Part shown: positions 7,420 to 7,463 of the stretch, one piece after another
Layout: each line of letters opens with the position of its first letter
Numbering within the stretch: the stretch's first letter is position 1
Assembly (NCBI GenBank): GCA_030453005.1
Contig: JAKDLE010000122.1
Location: forward strand, 1-7,463
From: Pseudonocardia sp.
GTDB lineage: Bacteria > Actinomycetota > Actinomycetes > Mycobacteriales > Pseudonocardiaceae
Reading direction: 5' to 3'
Length of the DNA stretch: 7,463 bases
Notes under the pieces: generated by a model
Databases searched by the model: none
Seen by the model: only the letters and a program-made list of their open reading frames with translations
Told to the model about the DNA's origin: nothing
Position numbers and translations under genes: made by a program

Positions 7420-7463
7420 CGAGGAACCTGACGCCCTTGGCGTTGCGGGTGATGAACGACCGG
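7361..7463 (-). CDS. gyrB: DNA gyrase subunit B, C-terminal end (partial) with an unusual extension
   Basis: The last 33 codons of gyrB; the rest lies beyond the right edge. [16 protein letters not shown] is the expected GyrB C-terminus: the M. tuberculosis protein ends in a very similar way, with a stop right after FLDV or FLDI. Here the next codon is TGG instead, and the frame continues for 17 residues ([17 protein letters not shown]) to TGA at 7363-7361. Only 10 of those 17 codons end in G or C, well below the rest of the window, and the extension overlaps the small ORF in another frame. GyrB is the ATPase subunit of gyrase and its order before gyrA is standard. The identity rests on a short but highly characteristic sequence. 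Confidence 0.88.
   Translation of the reverse strand, partial: RSFITRNAKGVRFLDVWVAEAVPRVQRLGQEPR

Overview
The window looks like a piece of a high-GC actinobacterial chromosome close to the replication origin. GyrA matches the mycobacterial protein almost position for position (S90, D94, Y129, Q537 and Q743 all carry M. tuberculosis numbers). The order gyrB, gyrA, DUF3566 membrane protein, tRNA-Ile, DLW-39 peptide, tRNA-Ala is the usual actinobacterial gyrase neighbourhood. A Pseudonocardia-like member of the Pseudonocardiales is my best guess. It rests on recalled family resemblance, not on a search.

Right half, all on the minus strand, read from high to low coordinates: the 3' end of gyrB (7463-7361), a 36-residue Cys/Gly peptide ORF with a DnaJ-like CPSCGGSG motif (7419-7309), gyrA (7306-4814), a DUF3566 membrane protein (4707-3685), a terminator-like hairpin (3669-3640), tRNA-Ile(GAT) (3634-3561), the DLW-39 micropeptide (3516-3403) and tRNA-Ala(TGC) (3352-3280). 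These are DNA supercoiling and translation housekeeping genes. The small ORF between gyrB and gyrA is the least expected item: gyrB appears to have lost its usual stop after FLDV and now runs into it.

Left half, minus strand: after about 235 bases without a gene, holding a 14-bp palindrome, comes a DedA-family membrane protein (3041-2328) whose C-terminal codons lie inside a long hairpin. Then comes a near-perfect ParB-binding parS site (2292-2307), an alpha/beta hydrolase (2267-1461), a small ABM-fold monooxygenase-like protein (1387-1061) and a MOSC-domain protein (995-282). The last three may form a small catabolic or detoxification operon. At the left edge, on the plus strand and convergent with the MOSC gene, is the biotin-carrier end of an acyl-CoA carboxylase alpha chain. 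An 11-bp hairpin between these two genes overlaps the MOSC stop codon and probably terminates both.

There is no CRISPR array, insertion sequence, prophage or obvious mobile element. Most of the window is ordinary core chromosome. The points worth following are the gyrB/small ORF overlap, the parS site, and the hairpin inside the DedA gene.
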